Source: Gammaproteobacteria bacterium HGW-Gammaproteobacteria-13 (lineage in GTDB: Bacteria; Pseudomonadota; Gammaproteobacteria; Pseudomonadales; Pseudomonadaceae). From it: a stretch of DNA of 64,000 bases. The stretch covers positions 62,001-126,000 of the forward strand of contig PGZH01000013.1 of the NCBI GenBank assembly GCA_002840155.1, given 5' to 3'. A program made the position numbers and the translations under genes. Of this stretch, positions 24,346 through 33,195 are shown piece after piece. Within the stretch, counting starts at the first letter, position 1. Every line of letters begins with the position of its first letter. The notes beneath the pieces were generated by a model. It saw only the letters and a program-made list of their open reading frames with translations, made no database searches and was not told the DNA's origin.

Positions 24346-24592
24346 GAAGGGCGCCAAGGTGCTGATCCTCGGCATGCAGCTGCCGCCTAACTATGGCGTG
24401 CGCTACACCACGGCGTTCGCGGAGGTATTCCCCAAGGTGGCGCAGGAGCATGACGCCGCCCTGGTGCCTTTCGTGCTGGAGGGCGTAGGCGGCGTGCCCG
24501 CGCTGATGCAGAACGATGGCATTCACCCCACTGCCGAAGCGCAACCCAAGCTCTTGGAAAACGTCTGGCCGACCCTGAAACCTTTGCTCTGA
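24304..24592 (+). pseudogene. tesA: Displaced 3' end of the host tesA
   Basis: Codes for the last 95 or so residues of TesA, from LQQNLAAMVQ to WPTLKPLL, with the same stop. It lacks the start, signal peptide and catalytic serine but retains the DGIHP Asp-His block. Against the functional copy it differs at scattered residues, such as AEVF for ADVF, ALMQND for AMMQSD and LLENV for LLDNV. That pattern fits two related tesA alleles, host and element-borne, exchanged by integration. It probably has no promoter or start. Confidence 0.9.
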
Positions 24593-24650
24593 CAGGCTTT
24601 TCTGTAACGTGCCTTTCGGCTAATGTGGCGGCCCCGCACTGGAGCCCTCA

Positions 24651-24932
24651 ATGCCGCGCCCTGCCTGGTCCTTGCATGCCTATCAACTGATCGAGCCTGA
24701 CGAGCAGCTTGACCTGTTCGCCTGCCGAGAAGTGCGCGTGCATCTGTTAGCGCGCCAGCTTGAGTTGGGGCAGTTTGCCGACCGTACGTTGTGCGGCGGT
24801 TTGCTGCCTGCGCAGCCAGTATGGCGTGACCTGGATAAGACGATGCTGCGTGACAAACGCTTGTGTCCGGCGTGCCGGGCCACACTTGAGGCGCAGAAAC
24901 GCGGTGATCGCCCAGCATTGCCGGGGCGTTGA
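24651..24932 (+). CDS. Conserved hypothetical protein with CxxC motif
   Basis: A 93-residue protein opening MPRPAWSLHAYQLIEPDEQ. Near the C-terminus are a cysteine, ACR, and a CPAC pair that could bind metal or form a disulfide. It occupies the place of the small gene between tesA and the L,D-transpeptidase in P. aeruginosa (PA2855 as I recall). No signal peptide. Function unknown. Confidence 0.7.
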   Translation: MPRPAWSLHAYQLIEPDEQLDLFACREVRVHLLARQLELGQFADRTLCGGLLPAQPVWRDLDKTMLRDKRLCPACRATLEAQKRGDRPALPGR

Positions 24933-25007
24933 GCTATCCAAGCCGCTGATCAATCGGTGTACAATCGCCTCCTACTTTTACCAACCATTTTCGTCAGGAA
25001 TTTCCGG

Positions 25008-25961
25008 ATGTTGTCGCGTGCCCTTGCCGTCACCCGCTGCCTGCCGCTTGCCGCTGTCTTCGCGGTAGCGTCTGCCAATGCTCTCGAGTTGCCTTTGCCG
25101 CCGCTTGGCGAGGATGTGGTTGGCGAGATTCGAGTGGTCAAGGCCAAGTATGAGGACACCTTCGCTGACTTGGGCGTGGCCAATGATTTGGGTTATTTGG
25201 AAATGGTGGTGGCCAATCCAGGTGTTGACCCTTGGCTACCGGGCGAAGGCACCGAGATCATCCTGCCGACGCGTTACATTCTGCCGCCGGGCCCGCGTGA
25301 AGGCATCGTGATCAACCTCGCCGAGTATCGCCTGTACTACTACCCGAAAGGTCGTAACGTGGTTTACACCTATCCGCTGGGTATCGGTCGTGAGGGCTGG
25401 AGTTCGCCGGTTGCCAATGCGCGGATCACCGCCAAAACGCCGAACCCTGGCTGGACGCCGCCTAAGTCGATCCGCGAAGAGCATGCTGCCGATGGCGACC
25501 CGCTGCCGGCGTATGTGCCGCCAGGTCCGGATAACCCACTGGGGCCATACAAGATGGGCTTGTCGGTGCCGGGTTACCTGATCCACGGCTCGAACAAGAA
25601 ATTTGGTATCGGTATGCGCGTCAGTCATGGCTGCTTCCGCATGCTCAACCATAACGTGCTGAAGTTGGCGTCTATGGTGTCGGTGGGCACCTCGGTGCGC
25701 ATCATCAACGAGCCCTACAAGTTTGGTCGCAGCGGCGGCAAGGTCTATCTGGAAGCGCACGCACCTTTGGATGATACCGGTGATGCTTCGGTCGTCGATA
25801 AGCACACTGCTGTAATCAATGCGCTGCTGAAAAATGATCAGTTTGCTGATCTGCGCCTGGACTGGGAAATGCTGCGCGAAGTGGTCGCTGCTGAAGATGG
25901 TTTGCCGGTTGAAATTGCTCAACCTGATCAGGCCGTGGTGGCGACTGAGCCTGCTATCTGA
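25008..25961 (+). CDS. L,D-transpeptidase (ErfK/YbiS/YnhG family), periplasmic
   Basis: Cross-links peptidoglycan or attaches lipoprotein to it. The start at ATG 25008 gives a signal peptide ending SANA and has AGGAA 7 bases upstream; the longer frame is rejected. After an N-terminal LysM-like part (VKAKYEDTFADLG ... LPTRYILPP) comes the YkuD domain. HGSNKKFGIGMRVSHGCFRM holds the catalytic His and Cys (SHGCFR). The next gene codes for OprI, the Lpp-like lipoprotein, so a role in anchoring OprI is a fair inference. Confidence 0.92.
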   Translation: MLSRALAVTRCLPLAAVFAVASANALELPLPPLGEDVVGEIRVVKAKYEDTFADLGVANDLGYLEMVVANPGVDPWLPGEGTEIILPTRYILPPGPREGIVINLAEYRLYYYPKGRNVVYTYPLGIGREGWSSPVANARITAKTPNPGWTPPKSIREEHAADGDPLPAYVPPGPDNPLGPYKMGLSVPGYLIHGSNKKFGIGMRVSHGCFRMLNHNVLKLASMVSVGTSVRIINEPYKFGRSGGKVYLEAHAPLDDTGDASVVDKHTAVINALLKNDQFADLRLDWEMLREVVAAEDGLPVEIAQPDQAVVATEPAI

Positions 25962-25974
25962 TTTCAGCTTGTGC

Positions 25975-26011
25975 AAAAAGCCCGTTATGCGTAAGCGCTG
26001 ACGGGTTTTTT
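25975..26011 (+). terminator. Terminator after the L,D-transpeptidase gene
   Basis: The arms are CCCGT and ACGGG with flanking A-run and T-run (AAAAAG ... TTTTTT). The T-tract is on the plus strand. Repeat copy 2 follows directly. Confidence 0.65.
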
Positions 26012-26068
26012 ATTGCCCGCCATCCCTGGCGGCCACCCTTCGGGCCGTCGCTGCGCGACGTTAAAAAT
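26004..26068. repeat. Dispersed intergenic repeat, copy 2 of 3
   Basis: Same GCCCGCCATCCCTGGCGG, CACCCTTCGGGCC and GTCGCTGCGCGACG blocks as copies at 1014 and 28871. It begins in the terminator T-tract and ends in TTAAAAA. Confidence 0.78.
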
Positions 26069-26122
26069 TGCTCCAGACAATTTTTTATTGTCTGTTGAAG
26101 AGTGAGCTTTTTTCTGAGCAAT

Positions 26123-26153
26123 AAAAAAGCCGACCCAGAAACTGGGTCGGCTT
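26123..26153 (-). terminator. Rho-independent terminator of oprI
   Basis: A perfect stem AAGCCGACCCAG/CTGGGTCGGCTT with a 3-base loop, followed on the minus strand by TTTTTT. Strong, as expected for a very highly expressed gene. Confidence 0.88.
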
Positions 26154-26172
26154 GTCATAGCCTTGTGAGCTA

Positions 26173-26424
26173 TTACTTGCGGCTGGCTTTTTCCAGCATA
26201 CGCAGAGCGCGCTCATTGGCTTCGTCAGCAGTTTGCTGAGCCTTCTGAGCAGCAGCCATAGCGTCATCAGCCTTACGGTAGGCTTCGTCGGCACGGGCTT
26301 GAGCGCGAGCAGCTGCATCTTCAGTTGCAGTCAGACGAGCTTCAGTTTCTTTGGACATGCTGCTGCAACCGGTAGCCAGAACTGCGGCCAATGCCAGAGC
26401 AGAGAATTTCAGAACGTTGTTCAT
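26173..26424 (-). CDS. oprI: Major outer-membrane lipoprotein OprI
   Basis: An 83-residue lipoprotein, nearly identical to P. aeruginosa OprI as I recall it. The signal peptide ends in the lipobox LATGC, with the lipidated Cys near residue 20. The mature part is an alanine-rich heptad coiled coil ([20 protein letters not shown]) ending ASRK, whose last Lys can be linked to peptidoglycan. The start is ATG 26424, not the in-frame ATG 30 bases upstream, because it gives the canonical [20 protein letters not shown]. Confidence 0.98.
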
Positions 26425-26460
26425 CGTGTTCCCCTTGAGGTGGAGTTTTTCCATAAAAGC

Positions 26461-26482
26461 AATTTCCTGATGGTAGGAAATT
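26461..26482 (-). promoter_or_regulatory. oprI 5'-UTR hairpin
   Basis: A perfect 8-bp inverted repeat AATTTCCT/AGGAAATT with a 6-base loop, ending 36 bases before the oprI ATG. If transcription starts near 26487, the hairpin lies at the very 5' end of the mRNA, where it would protect against decay. Confidence 0.5.
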
Positions 26483-26493
26483 AGCCGGCGTAC

Positions 26494-26521
26494 ATACTAC
26501 CTGTAACTTGTAGTAAGTAAA
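26494..26521 (-). promoter_or_regulatory. Candidate oprI promoter
   Basis: A -10-like TAGTAT (26499-26494) and a -35-like TTTACT (26521-26516), 16 bases apart, on the minus strand. The -35 is not consensus. Confidence 0.35.
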
Positions 26522-26943
26522 CGGAGGCAAGGCAAGCCGCCAGAGTTTTTTTCTGCTTAATGCATAGCCGGCCACTTAATGGGCATCTTTTGGTTAAAAA
26601 ACAATCAGTTCTAGAGCGTTTGGCAGTTCTTTGCGCAGCGCTTACTGTCACTTTGTAGCTACGCCGACTGTGGAAAGTGGCTGGGAAATGATGCCGGTAG
26701 TATGCCGAACATCAAATGCCGAATGGCGCAGGCATCTAGAAGCGTTGCTGGCAGAGGCAATGTTTTGCTTGTGCGGGTGTCAGAATGCCTTGCTAGACGA
26801 TCTAAGTTATTGATTCGCGTGACCTCGCAGGTTTTGGCCTGATAAGCTCGGAATAATTGCCTACAACTTAATAGGTGCAAGATGCGGTAACCCGATAGCT
26901 GCAGAAGCGAGAGCGGGTTGCGCGAGTTAACAGAGGAGTTGCG

Positions 26944-27225
26944 ATGAGCGAGGCGTTGTCCATTCACCATGATCTGGCAGGCCATCAATTCGAGACCACA
27001 GTGGATGGTGATCGTGCATACCTGGCTTATATGGACCTGGGGAAGCAAACCCTGGATATCTATCGCACCTTCGTGCCCAACTCGTTGCGTGGGCGCGGGA
27101 TAGCAGCCGCGTTGACCGAGCATGCACTGCAGTATGCTGAACGCCTGGGTTACACCGTAATTCCCTCGTGCTCCTATGTGGAGCGTTATATGGTGCGTCG
27201 TCAGCGTCACGCAGATAAAAGCTGA
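26944..27225 (+). CDS. GNAT-fold N-acetyltransferase (COG2388 / YjdJ type)
   Basis: A 93-residue minimal GNAT protein. It has the VDGDRAYLAYM strand region, HTFVPxxLRGRGIAAALTEHAL-like acetyl-CoA loop (FVPNSLRGRGIAAALTEHAL) and a terminal IPSCSYVERYM. This matches the small COG2388 family. AGAGGAG lies before ATG 26944. The substrate is unknown. It converges with cysH across a shared terminator. Confidence 0.88.
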   Translation: MSEALSIHHDLAGHQFETTVDGDRAYLAYMDLGKQTLDIYRTFVPNSLRGRGIAAALTEHALQYAERLGYTVIPSCSYVERYMVRRQRHADKS

Positions 27226-27240
27226 GTGAGCCGCACAAGA

Positions 27241-27270
27241 AAAAGGCCAGTCACTGACTGGCCTTTTTTA
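27241..27270. terminator. Bidirectional terminator between GNAT gene and cysH
   Basis: The arms AAAAGGCCAG and CTGGCCTTTT flank a short loop, with T-runs on both strands. It serves both converging genes. Confidence 0.85.
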
Positions 27271-27293
27271 TATCTGTTGCTTTGTCTTCGCTA

Positions 27294-28028
27294 TCAGATT
27301 TTAGCGATCAAATTGCCGGCGTGCAGGCCGCACTCTTTTTGCGTGGCTTCTTCCCACCACCAACGGCCTTCGCGCTCATGTTGATTAGGCAGTACCGGAC
27401 GGGTACAAGGCTCGCAACCGATGCTGATAAAGCCGCGTTCATGCAGGCTGTTATAGGGCAGCTCCAGCATGCGGATATAGGCCCATACATCTTCGCTGCT
27501 CATCTGCGCCAGCGGATTGAACTTGTACAGGGTGTTGTCGGCAGTAGAAAAAGCGCCATCAATTTCCACCACAGCCACTTGGCTGCGTGTGCCCGGGCTC
27601 TGGTCGCGGCGCTGGCCGGTGGCCCAGGCTTTTACTGTGGCCAGTTTGCGGCGTAGCGGGGCGGTCTTGCGGATGCCGCAGCATTCGCCGTGGCCGTCTT
27701 TGTAGAAGCTGTACAGGCCTTTTTCTTTGACGAAAGGCTCTAGCGCGGCGGCCTCCGGCGAGAGTATGTCGATGCTGATGTTGTAGTGCTCGCGCACCTG
27801 ATCGATAAAACGGTAAGTCTCCGGATGCAGGCGGCCGGTGTCGAGGCTGAAGACTTTGACGTTCTTGTTGAGTTTCCAGGCCATGTCGACCAGCACCACA
27901 TCTTCCGCGCCGCTGAAGGATAGCCACAGCTCGTCGCCAAAATGTTCGAAGGCGAGCTTGAGAATATCCTGGGGCGACTTGTTGGCGTAGCTTGCCGCCA
28001 GTTCGGCTGCATCGAGGGGTTGGCTCAT
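27294..28028 (-). CDS. cysH: Thioredoxin-dependent adenylylsulfate (APS/PAPS) reductase
   Basis: Reduces activated sulfate to sulfite in assimilatory sulfur metabolism. The 244-residue protein has the PP-loop-like [14 protein letters not shown] and [12 protein letters not shown]. The cysteine pairs HGECCGIRK and GCEPCTRPV ligate a [4Fe-4S] cluster, marking the APS-reductase type found in Pseudomonas. The redox cysteine lies in the C-terminal KECGLH. Divergent from thrH. Confidence 0.95.
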   Translation of the reverse strand: MSQPLDAAELAASYANKSPQDILKLAFEHFGDELWLSFSGAEDVVLVDMAWKLNKNVKVFSLDTGRLHPETYRFIDQVREHYNISIDILSPEAAALEPFVKEKGLYSFYKDGHGECCGIRKTAPLRRKLATVKAWATGQRRDQSPGTRSQVAVVEIDGAFSTADNTLYKFNPLAQMSSEDVWAYIRMLELPYNSLHERGFISIGCEPCTRPVLPNQHEREGRWWWEEATQKECGLHAGNLIAKI

Positions 28029-28217
28029 CGGCTTGAATTCCTAGTTATGGTGACGTCGCGCGTCTTGTGTGGCGATGGTAGCAAAAGCCAGTTATGCGAC
28101 TAAATAACCAAGTGCCGCAGTAGACCTCTGGTTTGGGTATAAGGCTCTGCATTGCAGAGCTTTGGGGTAGCCGCTAGAGTGCCGCCTTCTCTAATAAATC
28201 CAAGCTAGGAGTGTCCT

Positions 28218-28835
28218 GTGGAAATCGCGTGTCTTGACCTGGAAGGCGTGTTGGTCCCGGAAATCTGGATCGCCTTCGCGGAAAAAACTGGCATCGAATC
28301 GCTGAAAGCGACCACCCGGGATATTCCGGACTATGACGTGCTGATGAAACAGCGCCTGCGCATCCTGGACGAGAGTGGTTTGAAGCTGTCCGACATTCAG
28401 GAAGTGATCGCCACGCTCAAGCCGCTGGAAGGTGCGGTGGAGTTTGTCGACTGGTTGCGTGAGCGTTTTCAGGTAGTGATTCTCTCGGATACCTTCTACG
28501 AGTTCTCTCAGCCACTGATGCGTCAGTTGGGTTTCCCGACTCTGCTGTGCCACAAGCTGATCACTGATGAAACCGATCGGGTGGTGGATTACCAGCTGCG
28601 TCAGAAAGATCCCAAGCGTCAGTCAGTCATCGCCTTCAAGAGCCTCTACTACCGTGTGATTGCGGCAGGCGACTCATACAACGACATCACCATGCTCAGC
28701 GAAGCCCACGCCGGCATCCTGTTCCATGCGCCGGACAACGTGATTCGCGAATTCCCGCAATTCCCTGCGGTACACACCTATGAAGACCTCAAGCGCGAGT
28801 TCATCAAGGCATCCAACCGCCAGCTGAGTCTGTAA
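28218..28835 (+). CDS. thrH: Phosphoserine phosphatase / homoserine phosphotransferase ThrH
   Basis: A 205-residue HAD-superfamily enzyme. It opens with the phosphorylation motif DLEGVLVPE (nucleophile Asp near residue 7, Glu at +2 rather than Asp). VILSDTFYEF is motif II and AAGDSYNDITM motif IV. ThrH dephosphorylates phosphoserine and can move phosphate to homoserine. The start is GTG 28218 with AGGAG 7 bases upstream. Order cysH-thrH-pabB is as in P. aeruginosa. Confidence 0.95.
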   Translation: MEIACLDLEGVLVPEIWIAFAEKTGIESLKATTRDIPDYDVLMKQRLRILDESGLKLSDIQEVIATLKPLEGAVEFVDWLRERFQVVILSDTFYEFSQPLMRQLGFPTLLCHKLITDETDRVVDYQLRQKDPKRQSVIAFKSLYYRVIAAGDSYNDITMLSEAHAGILFHAPDNVIREFPQFPAVHTYEDLKREFIKASNRQLSL

Positions 28836-28850
28836 TTAGCTCTCTTATTG

Positions 28851-28876
28851 AAAAGCCCGCTTTTGCGGGCTTTTTT
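28851..28876 (+). terminator. Terminator of thrH
   Basis: AAAAGCCCGC and GCGGGCTTTTTT with a 4-base loop. T-tract on the plus strand. Repeat copy 3 follows directly. Confidence 0.88.
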
Positions 28877-28935
28877 GTGGCCTGCCATCCATGGCGGCCA
28901 CCCTTCGGGCCGTCGCTGGGCGACGTCAAAAACTT
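28871..28935. repeat. Dispersed intergenic repeat, copy 3 of 3
   Basis: Shares CATCCATGGCGG, CCACCCTTCGGGCCGTCGCT and GCGACG(T/C) with copies at 1014 and 26004. Single-base changes include GCTGGGCGACGTC for GCTGCGCGACGTT. Again starts in a terminator T-tract. Confidence 0.78.
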
Positions 28936-28967
28936 CTCCCGGAAGTTTTTTGTGTCCGCCGTCCAGG

Positions 28968-30317
28968 TCAGTCGCAGAACTGCTCCAGGGTCTCCAGCAA
29001 CACTTTGACCTTGGTAATCGATTCCTGGTATTCCGCTTGCCCGTTTGAGTCGGCGACGATGCCGCCGCCGCCCCAGCAGCTGATCTGTCCCTCCTTGGCC
29101 AGCAGGCTGCGGATGGCGATTGAGCTGTCCATTTCGCCGCGCACATCCAGATACAGCAGCGAGCCGCAATACAGTGCGCGGCGGGTCGGTTCCAGTTCGT
29201 CGATGATTTGCATGGCGCGAATCTTCGGTGCGCCGGTAATCGAACCACCGGGGAAGCTGCCGGCGATCAGGTCCAGAGCATCCTTGTCGGCCGCCAATTC
29301 GCCGGTAACGGCACTGACCAAGTGATGCACATTGGGGTAGCTCTCCAGGGCAAAGAGTTCCGGCACCTGTACCGAGCCGACACGGCAGCTGCGGCCCAGG
29401 TCATTGCGCAGCAGGTCGACAATCATCAGGTTTTCCGCGCGGTCCTTTTGGCTGCTGAGTAGCGCGTCGGCCTGAGATTGATCCTGCAGCGGGTCGGCAT
29501 GCCGTGGGCGTGTGCCTTTAATCGGTCGGGTTTCCACCTGGCCTGCGCTGATGCGTAAGAAGCGCTCTGGCGAGAGGCTGATGATGGCCCCGCCGCCGGG
29601 CAACGTTTGATAGCCCGAAAATGGCGTTGGGCAGGCTGCGCGCAAGGCCTGGTAAGCAGTCCACGGCGCGCCCTGGTAGCCCGCACGGAAGCGTTGGGCA
29701 AAATTAACCTGATAGCAGTCGCCGGCCTGGATATAGGCCTGAATACGTGCAAAACACTGCTGGTACTCGGCTTCGCTAATGTCGGACTGGAAATGCTCCA
29801 GCAGCCTGAAGGGTTGCGGCTCGGGCGTTGTCGACGTGGCGAACAGTGCACTTAGCCGCCCGCGCTCGACCTCGTCCAGGCTTGGGTGAAACATCAGCTG
29901 GCTGCGTTGTTGCTGGTGATCGGTGATCAGGGCCCAGGCATACAGACCAAACCGCGCATCGGCTAGGTCGAGGTCATCAACGGCCTGAGCCGGCAGCTGT
30001 TCCAGCCGGCGGCCGAAATCGTAACTCAGGTAGCCAATCAACCCGCCGACGAACGGGAGTGGATTATCTGCTGGTGTTTGGCACTCGCCGAGGCCTGCAA
30101 GGCTCTGGCGCAGGCGTTGCAGGAAAGCGTTGGCCGTTTCGTCAGGCGTCGGCGCCAGCTCTGCCAATGGCCAGGCGCTGATAAGGTCATAGCGTCCACG
30201 CTGCGCGGTCGGCCGCCCGGCATCCAGCAGAACGGCGCCGGGCGCGTGCATGATGCAACTGAAGTAACGCGAAGGGTCTGCGAGGTAGGGCAGAGCCTGT
30301 ACAAGGCAAGTAGGCAT
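28968..30317 (-). CDS. pabB: Aminodeoxychorismate synthase component I
   Basis: Makes 4-amino-4-deoxychorismate for folate synthesis. The 449-residue protein has the N-terminal TrpE/PabB fold and a C-terminal chorismate-binding domain. Characteristic blocks are RPIKGTRPR, DLIAGSFPGGSITGAPKIRAM and YCGSLLYLDVRG. PIKGT carries the lysine typical of PabB rather than the Ala of TrpE. It converges with thrH. Confidence 0.95.
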   Translation of the reverse strand: MPTCLVQALPYLADPSRYFSCIMHAPGAVLLDAGRPTAQRGRYDLISAWPLAELAPTPDETANAFLQRLRQSLAGLGECQTPADNPLPFVGGLIGYLSYDFGRRLEQLPAQAVDDLDLADARFGLYAWALITDHQQQRSQLMFHPSLDEVERGRLSALFATSTTPEPQPFRLLEHFQSDISEAEYQQCFARIQAYIQAGDCYQVNFAQRFRAGYQGAPWTAYQALRAACPTPFSGYQTLPGGGAIISLSPERFLRISAGQVETRPIKGTRPRHADPLQDQSQADALLSSQKDRAENLMIVDLLRNDLGRSCRVGSVQVPELFALESYPNVHHLVSAVTGELAADKDALDLIAGSFPGGSITGAPKIRAMQIIDELEPTRRALYCGSLLYLDVRGEMDSSIAIRSLLAKEGQISCWGGGGIVADSNGQAEYQESITKVKVLLETLEQFCD

Positions 30318-30480
30318 ATGACACTTTCGAGGTGCGCGGATGCCGATTGTAGAACGTCGCCAACATTCATCCTAGAGCTTGCGGATGGGTTTACTCGGGA
30401 TGCTGCCGCTCATTAGTATGGAAAGGTCCGCGGATGTTCGATGTGACTCATAAAATAATAATTACTACGGGATCAAGGCC

Positions 30481-33195
30481 ATGGATGAAGTAATGGATCC
30501 TGCCGCTGGCAGCCTCTTGCGCGCCAAACTGATGCCACCCCAGGCCTCCACGGATTACCTGGTCAGGCCGCAGCTTGAAGCTGCCCTCAGCGCCAACCAG
30601 CATGCGCGGGTGCTGCTATTGGCCGCCCCGGCTGGCTTTGGCAAAACCAGTGCGCTGGTCGCACTGGCCCATGCCCGCGAGCAAAGTGGTCAGGCGGTTG
30701 CCTGGCTGTCGCTTGGCCCAGGTGACGATGAGCCATCGCGGTTTCTACTGCAGCTGATCGAGGCGCTTTCTCGGCTGTTGCCAGGCTTTGGCGCAGAAGC
30801 TCTGGCTTACCTGCAGAACACCATGCGGGTGCCGGTATCCGCTGTGATGGAAAGCCTGCTGGTCGACCTGGCGCAGCTGGAAAACCCGTTGCTGCTGGTG
30901 CTCGATGACCTGCACCTGATTCAGGACGCCGAGCTGCTCGGCGCGCTGAATCGCCTGATCAAATTCGCTCCCGAAGGTTTTACCCTGGCCATTGGCAGCC
31001 GCTCGCAGCCGGCGTTGAATCTGGCCACCCTGCGCGCCAAGGATCTGCTGGTGGAGATTGGTGAGCAGGAGTTGCGCCTGAGCAAGGCGGAAACCCGCGA
31101 TTACCTGCAGCGCTGCGGTTTGCAGCTGGATGCCGTGGCGTTTTCCGCGCTCTATAGCCAGACCGAAGGCTGGATGGTGGGTGTGCACCTCGCCAGCCTC
31201 TGGCTGCGTCATCAGCCCCAGGCCGCCGCGCAGATTGCCGATATGGGCACCGACCAGGCTGCGGTGGGCGCCTACTTGCTGCGCAGTGTGTTCGAGCAGC
31301 TGCCCGCCGATAAGCAGGAGCTGTTGCTGGCCCTAGGCGTGGCGCAGCAGCTCAGTGGTGACCTGGCCAACGCCCTGACTGGACGACACGACGGTCAGCT
31401 GCTGCTTGAGGAGCTGGAAGCCATGCAGCTGTTCCTCCTGCCGCTGGACCGCGAACGGCAGTGGTACCGCTTTCACAACCTGTTTGCCGAGTTTCTGCGC
31501 GGCCGCCTGAAAGAGCGCGACCCCGAGCGTTTCAAGCAGCTGCACTTCAATGCCAGCCTGTGGTTCACCAACCACCATATGCAGAACCTGGCCATCGAAC
31601 ATGCTTGCCTGGCCGAAGACCCGGAAATGCTCGCGGCATTGGTCGACGGTTGCGGCCTGGAGCTGATCAACCGTGGCCAGCTCAACCTGATCTACAAATG
31701 GCGTCAGCATGTGCCAGACGAGATCGCCGAGCGCTTCCCTGTACTGGTACTCGCCGATGTCTGGACCCGCGCCGCCGAGCTGGGCCTGGTGGAAGCCAAT
31801 CGCATGCTCGATGAGCTGCTTGAGCGTTGGACTGAGGCCAAGCCGGGCGCGCCGTTGAGCGACAAGCTGTTGGCAACTCTGGCGATCAAATCCGTCATCG
31901 CCTTGCAGAAGGACGATCTACAAACCTGCATAGCTCTGGCGCGGCGGGTTGAAGTGCAGCTGGGCCAACACACTGCCTTTCTCGAAGTGGCGATGCTGAT
32001 CGTCGGCGCGCTGGCCAATGTGATGATCGGTCAGCCGGATCAGGCCAAACGCTTGCTGGCCCTGGCGCAGCAGCGCAATCACTTCCTCGAGGGGCGCTAT
32101 CTGGATATGCAGTTGGCCAACGTCGAGGTCTTGCTGAGCCTGGAGCAGGGGCAGATTCGTCAGGCCGAGCTGCTGTTCGCCCAGCTGCGTGCGCGGGTCA
32201 TACCCTGGTTCTCCGACCGCTCACGGGCCCTGGCGCTACCGACCATCACCGAAGCCCTGATTGCCTATAACCAGGGCCGTTTGGACGGTATTGAGGAACG
32301 CTTGCGCTGGGCGCTGGCCACAGTCGATGTGATCAATCCGATTGATCTCTACGCCCAGGGCATGCTGTGTATGGCCCATGTGCAGCGCATGCAGGACAAC
32401 CCCAAGGAGGCCTACGCCAGCCTGGTGCTGATGCAGAACCTGGCGGCGCGTAACCAGTCCTGGCGTTTCTATGCCCAGGCGGTGGCCGATGAGGTGGTGC
32501 AGATTCTTCAGGAACCGGCTGCGGACCGGCTCAAGCGCGCCGAACAACGCCTCAAGACCGTGGATTGGAACAAGCTGGCCGAGCATTACCAGCACATGCG
32601 CTTCAACCCGGTGCTGTGGGTGCGCGGCCTGACCCGTATTCGTCTGCAGCAGGCGCGCGGCCATTACAGCGAGGCGCTGCATGAAATCACTCAACTGCGC
32701 GGCATGCTGCTGGATAACTGGCATGGCCTACAGCGCCTACGTCTCGACCTGCTGGCGGCGCTGAGTTATCAGCGCCTGGGCTATCAGGAGCGTGCGCAAA
32801 GCCTGTTGGTGCAATGCTTGATCGGTGCCGAGCGCGAGGGCGTGCGCAGCCTGTTTGTCGAGGAGGGCGAGGCCATTCGCCTGTTGCTGCAGCAGTTGGA
32901 GGCCGCCGAACGCCAACCCGCGCTGCAGGGGTTTATCCGCAGTCTGCTGGCCATCTGGCCAGGTAACAGCGCGCGGCAATCGCTGGAAGTGCTTGAGGAG
33001 GGGTTGACCGAGCGCGAGCGTGAGGTGGTCTGCCTGGCGGCTCAGGGCATGTCGAATGATGAGATCGGTCAGCAGCTTTCACTGGCGCTGGGTACGGTCA
33101 AATGGCACCTGCACAATATTTACGAAAAGCTCAAGGTGCGTAACCGCACACAAGCCATCCGCCGCGCGCGTGAACTGAGTCTTCTTGATCAATGA
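30481..33195 (+). CDS. MalT-type (LAL) LuxR-family ATP-dependent regulator, first of tandem pair
   Basis: A 904-residue large ATP-binding LuxR regulator. The STAND NTPase has Walker A APAGFGKTSALV (49-60) and a LLLVLDDLHLI Walker B. A TPR-like helical region occupies about 350-820. The C-terminus is a LuxR HTH (LTEREREVVCLAAQGMSNDE and GTVKWHLHNIYEKL). MalT family members bind an inducer sugar or signal and then oligomerise. It lies upstream of a FilA-E-like envelope operon that it may control. The stop overlaps the next regulator's start. Confidence 0.92.
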   Translation: MDEVMDPAAGSLLRAKLMPPQASTDYLVRPQLEAALSANQHARVLLLAAPAGFGKTSALVALAHAREQSGQAVAWLSLGPGDDEPSRFLLQLIEALSRLLPGFGAEALAYLQNTMRVPVSAVMESLLVDLAQLENPLLLVLDDLHLIQDAELLGALNRLIKFAPEGFTLAIGSRSQPALNLATLRAKDLLVEIGEQELRLSKAETRDYLQRCGLQLDAVAFSALYSQTEGWMVGVHLASLWLRHQPQAAAQIADMGTDQAAVGAYLLRSVFEQLPADKQELLLALGVAQQLSGDLANALTGRHDGQLLLEELEAMQLFLLPLDRERQWYRFHNLFAEFLRGRLKERDPERFKQLHFNASLWFTNHHMQNLAIEHACLAEDPEMLAALVDGCGLELINRGQLNLIYKWRQHVPDEIAERFPVLVLADVWTRAAELGLVEANRMLDELLERWTEAKPGAPLSDKLLATLAIKSVIALQKDDLQTCIALARRVEVQLGQHTAFLEVAMLIVGALANVMIGQPDQAKRLLALAQQRNHFLEGRYLDMQLANVEVLLSLEQGQIRQAELLFAQLRARVIPWFSDRSRALALPTITEALIAYNQGRLDGIEERLRWALATVDVINPIDLYAQGMLCMAHVQRMQDNPKEAYASLVLMQNLAARNQSWRFYAQAVADEVVQILQEPAADRLKRAEQRLKTVDWNKLAEHYQHMRFNPVLWVRGLTRIRLQQARGHYSEALHEITQLRGMLLDNWHGLQRLRLDLLAALSYQRLGYQERAQSLLVQCLIGAEREGVRSLFVEEGEAIRLLLQQLEAAERQPALQGFIRSLLAIWPGNSARQSLEVLEEGLTEREREVVCLAAQGMSNDEIGQQLSLALGTVKWHLHNIYEKLKVRNRTQAIRRARELSLLDQ

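Larger units (their letters stand above)
26425..26943. other. oprI 5' region and synteny joint
   Basis: The part nearest oprI holds its 5' hairpin and promoter. The rest, to the GNAT gene, shows no convincing gene; a 60-residue plus frame at 26631 and a 183-residue minus frame at 26659 lack a ribosome site and family features. In PAO1 the genes on the two sides are far apart, so a rearrangement joint lies here. Confidence 0.5.

Noticed and set aside
26659..27210. 183-residue minus frame covering the GNAT gene and gap
   Set aside because: The GNAT gene has a ribosome site and motif; the reverse frame has neither.
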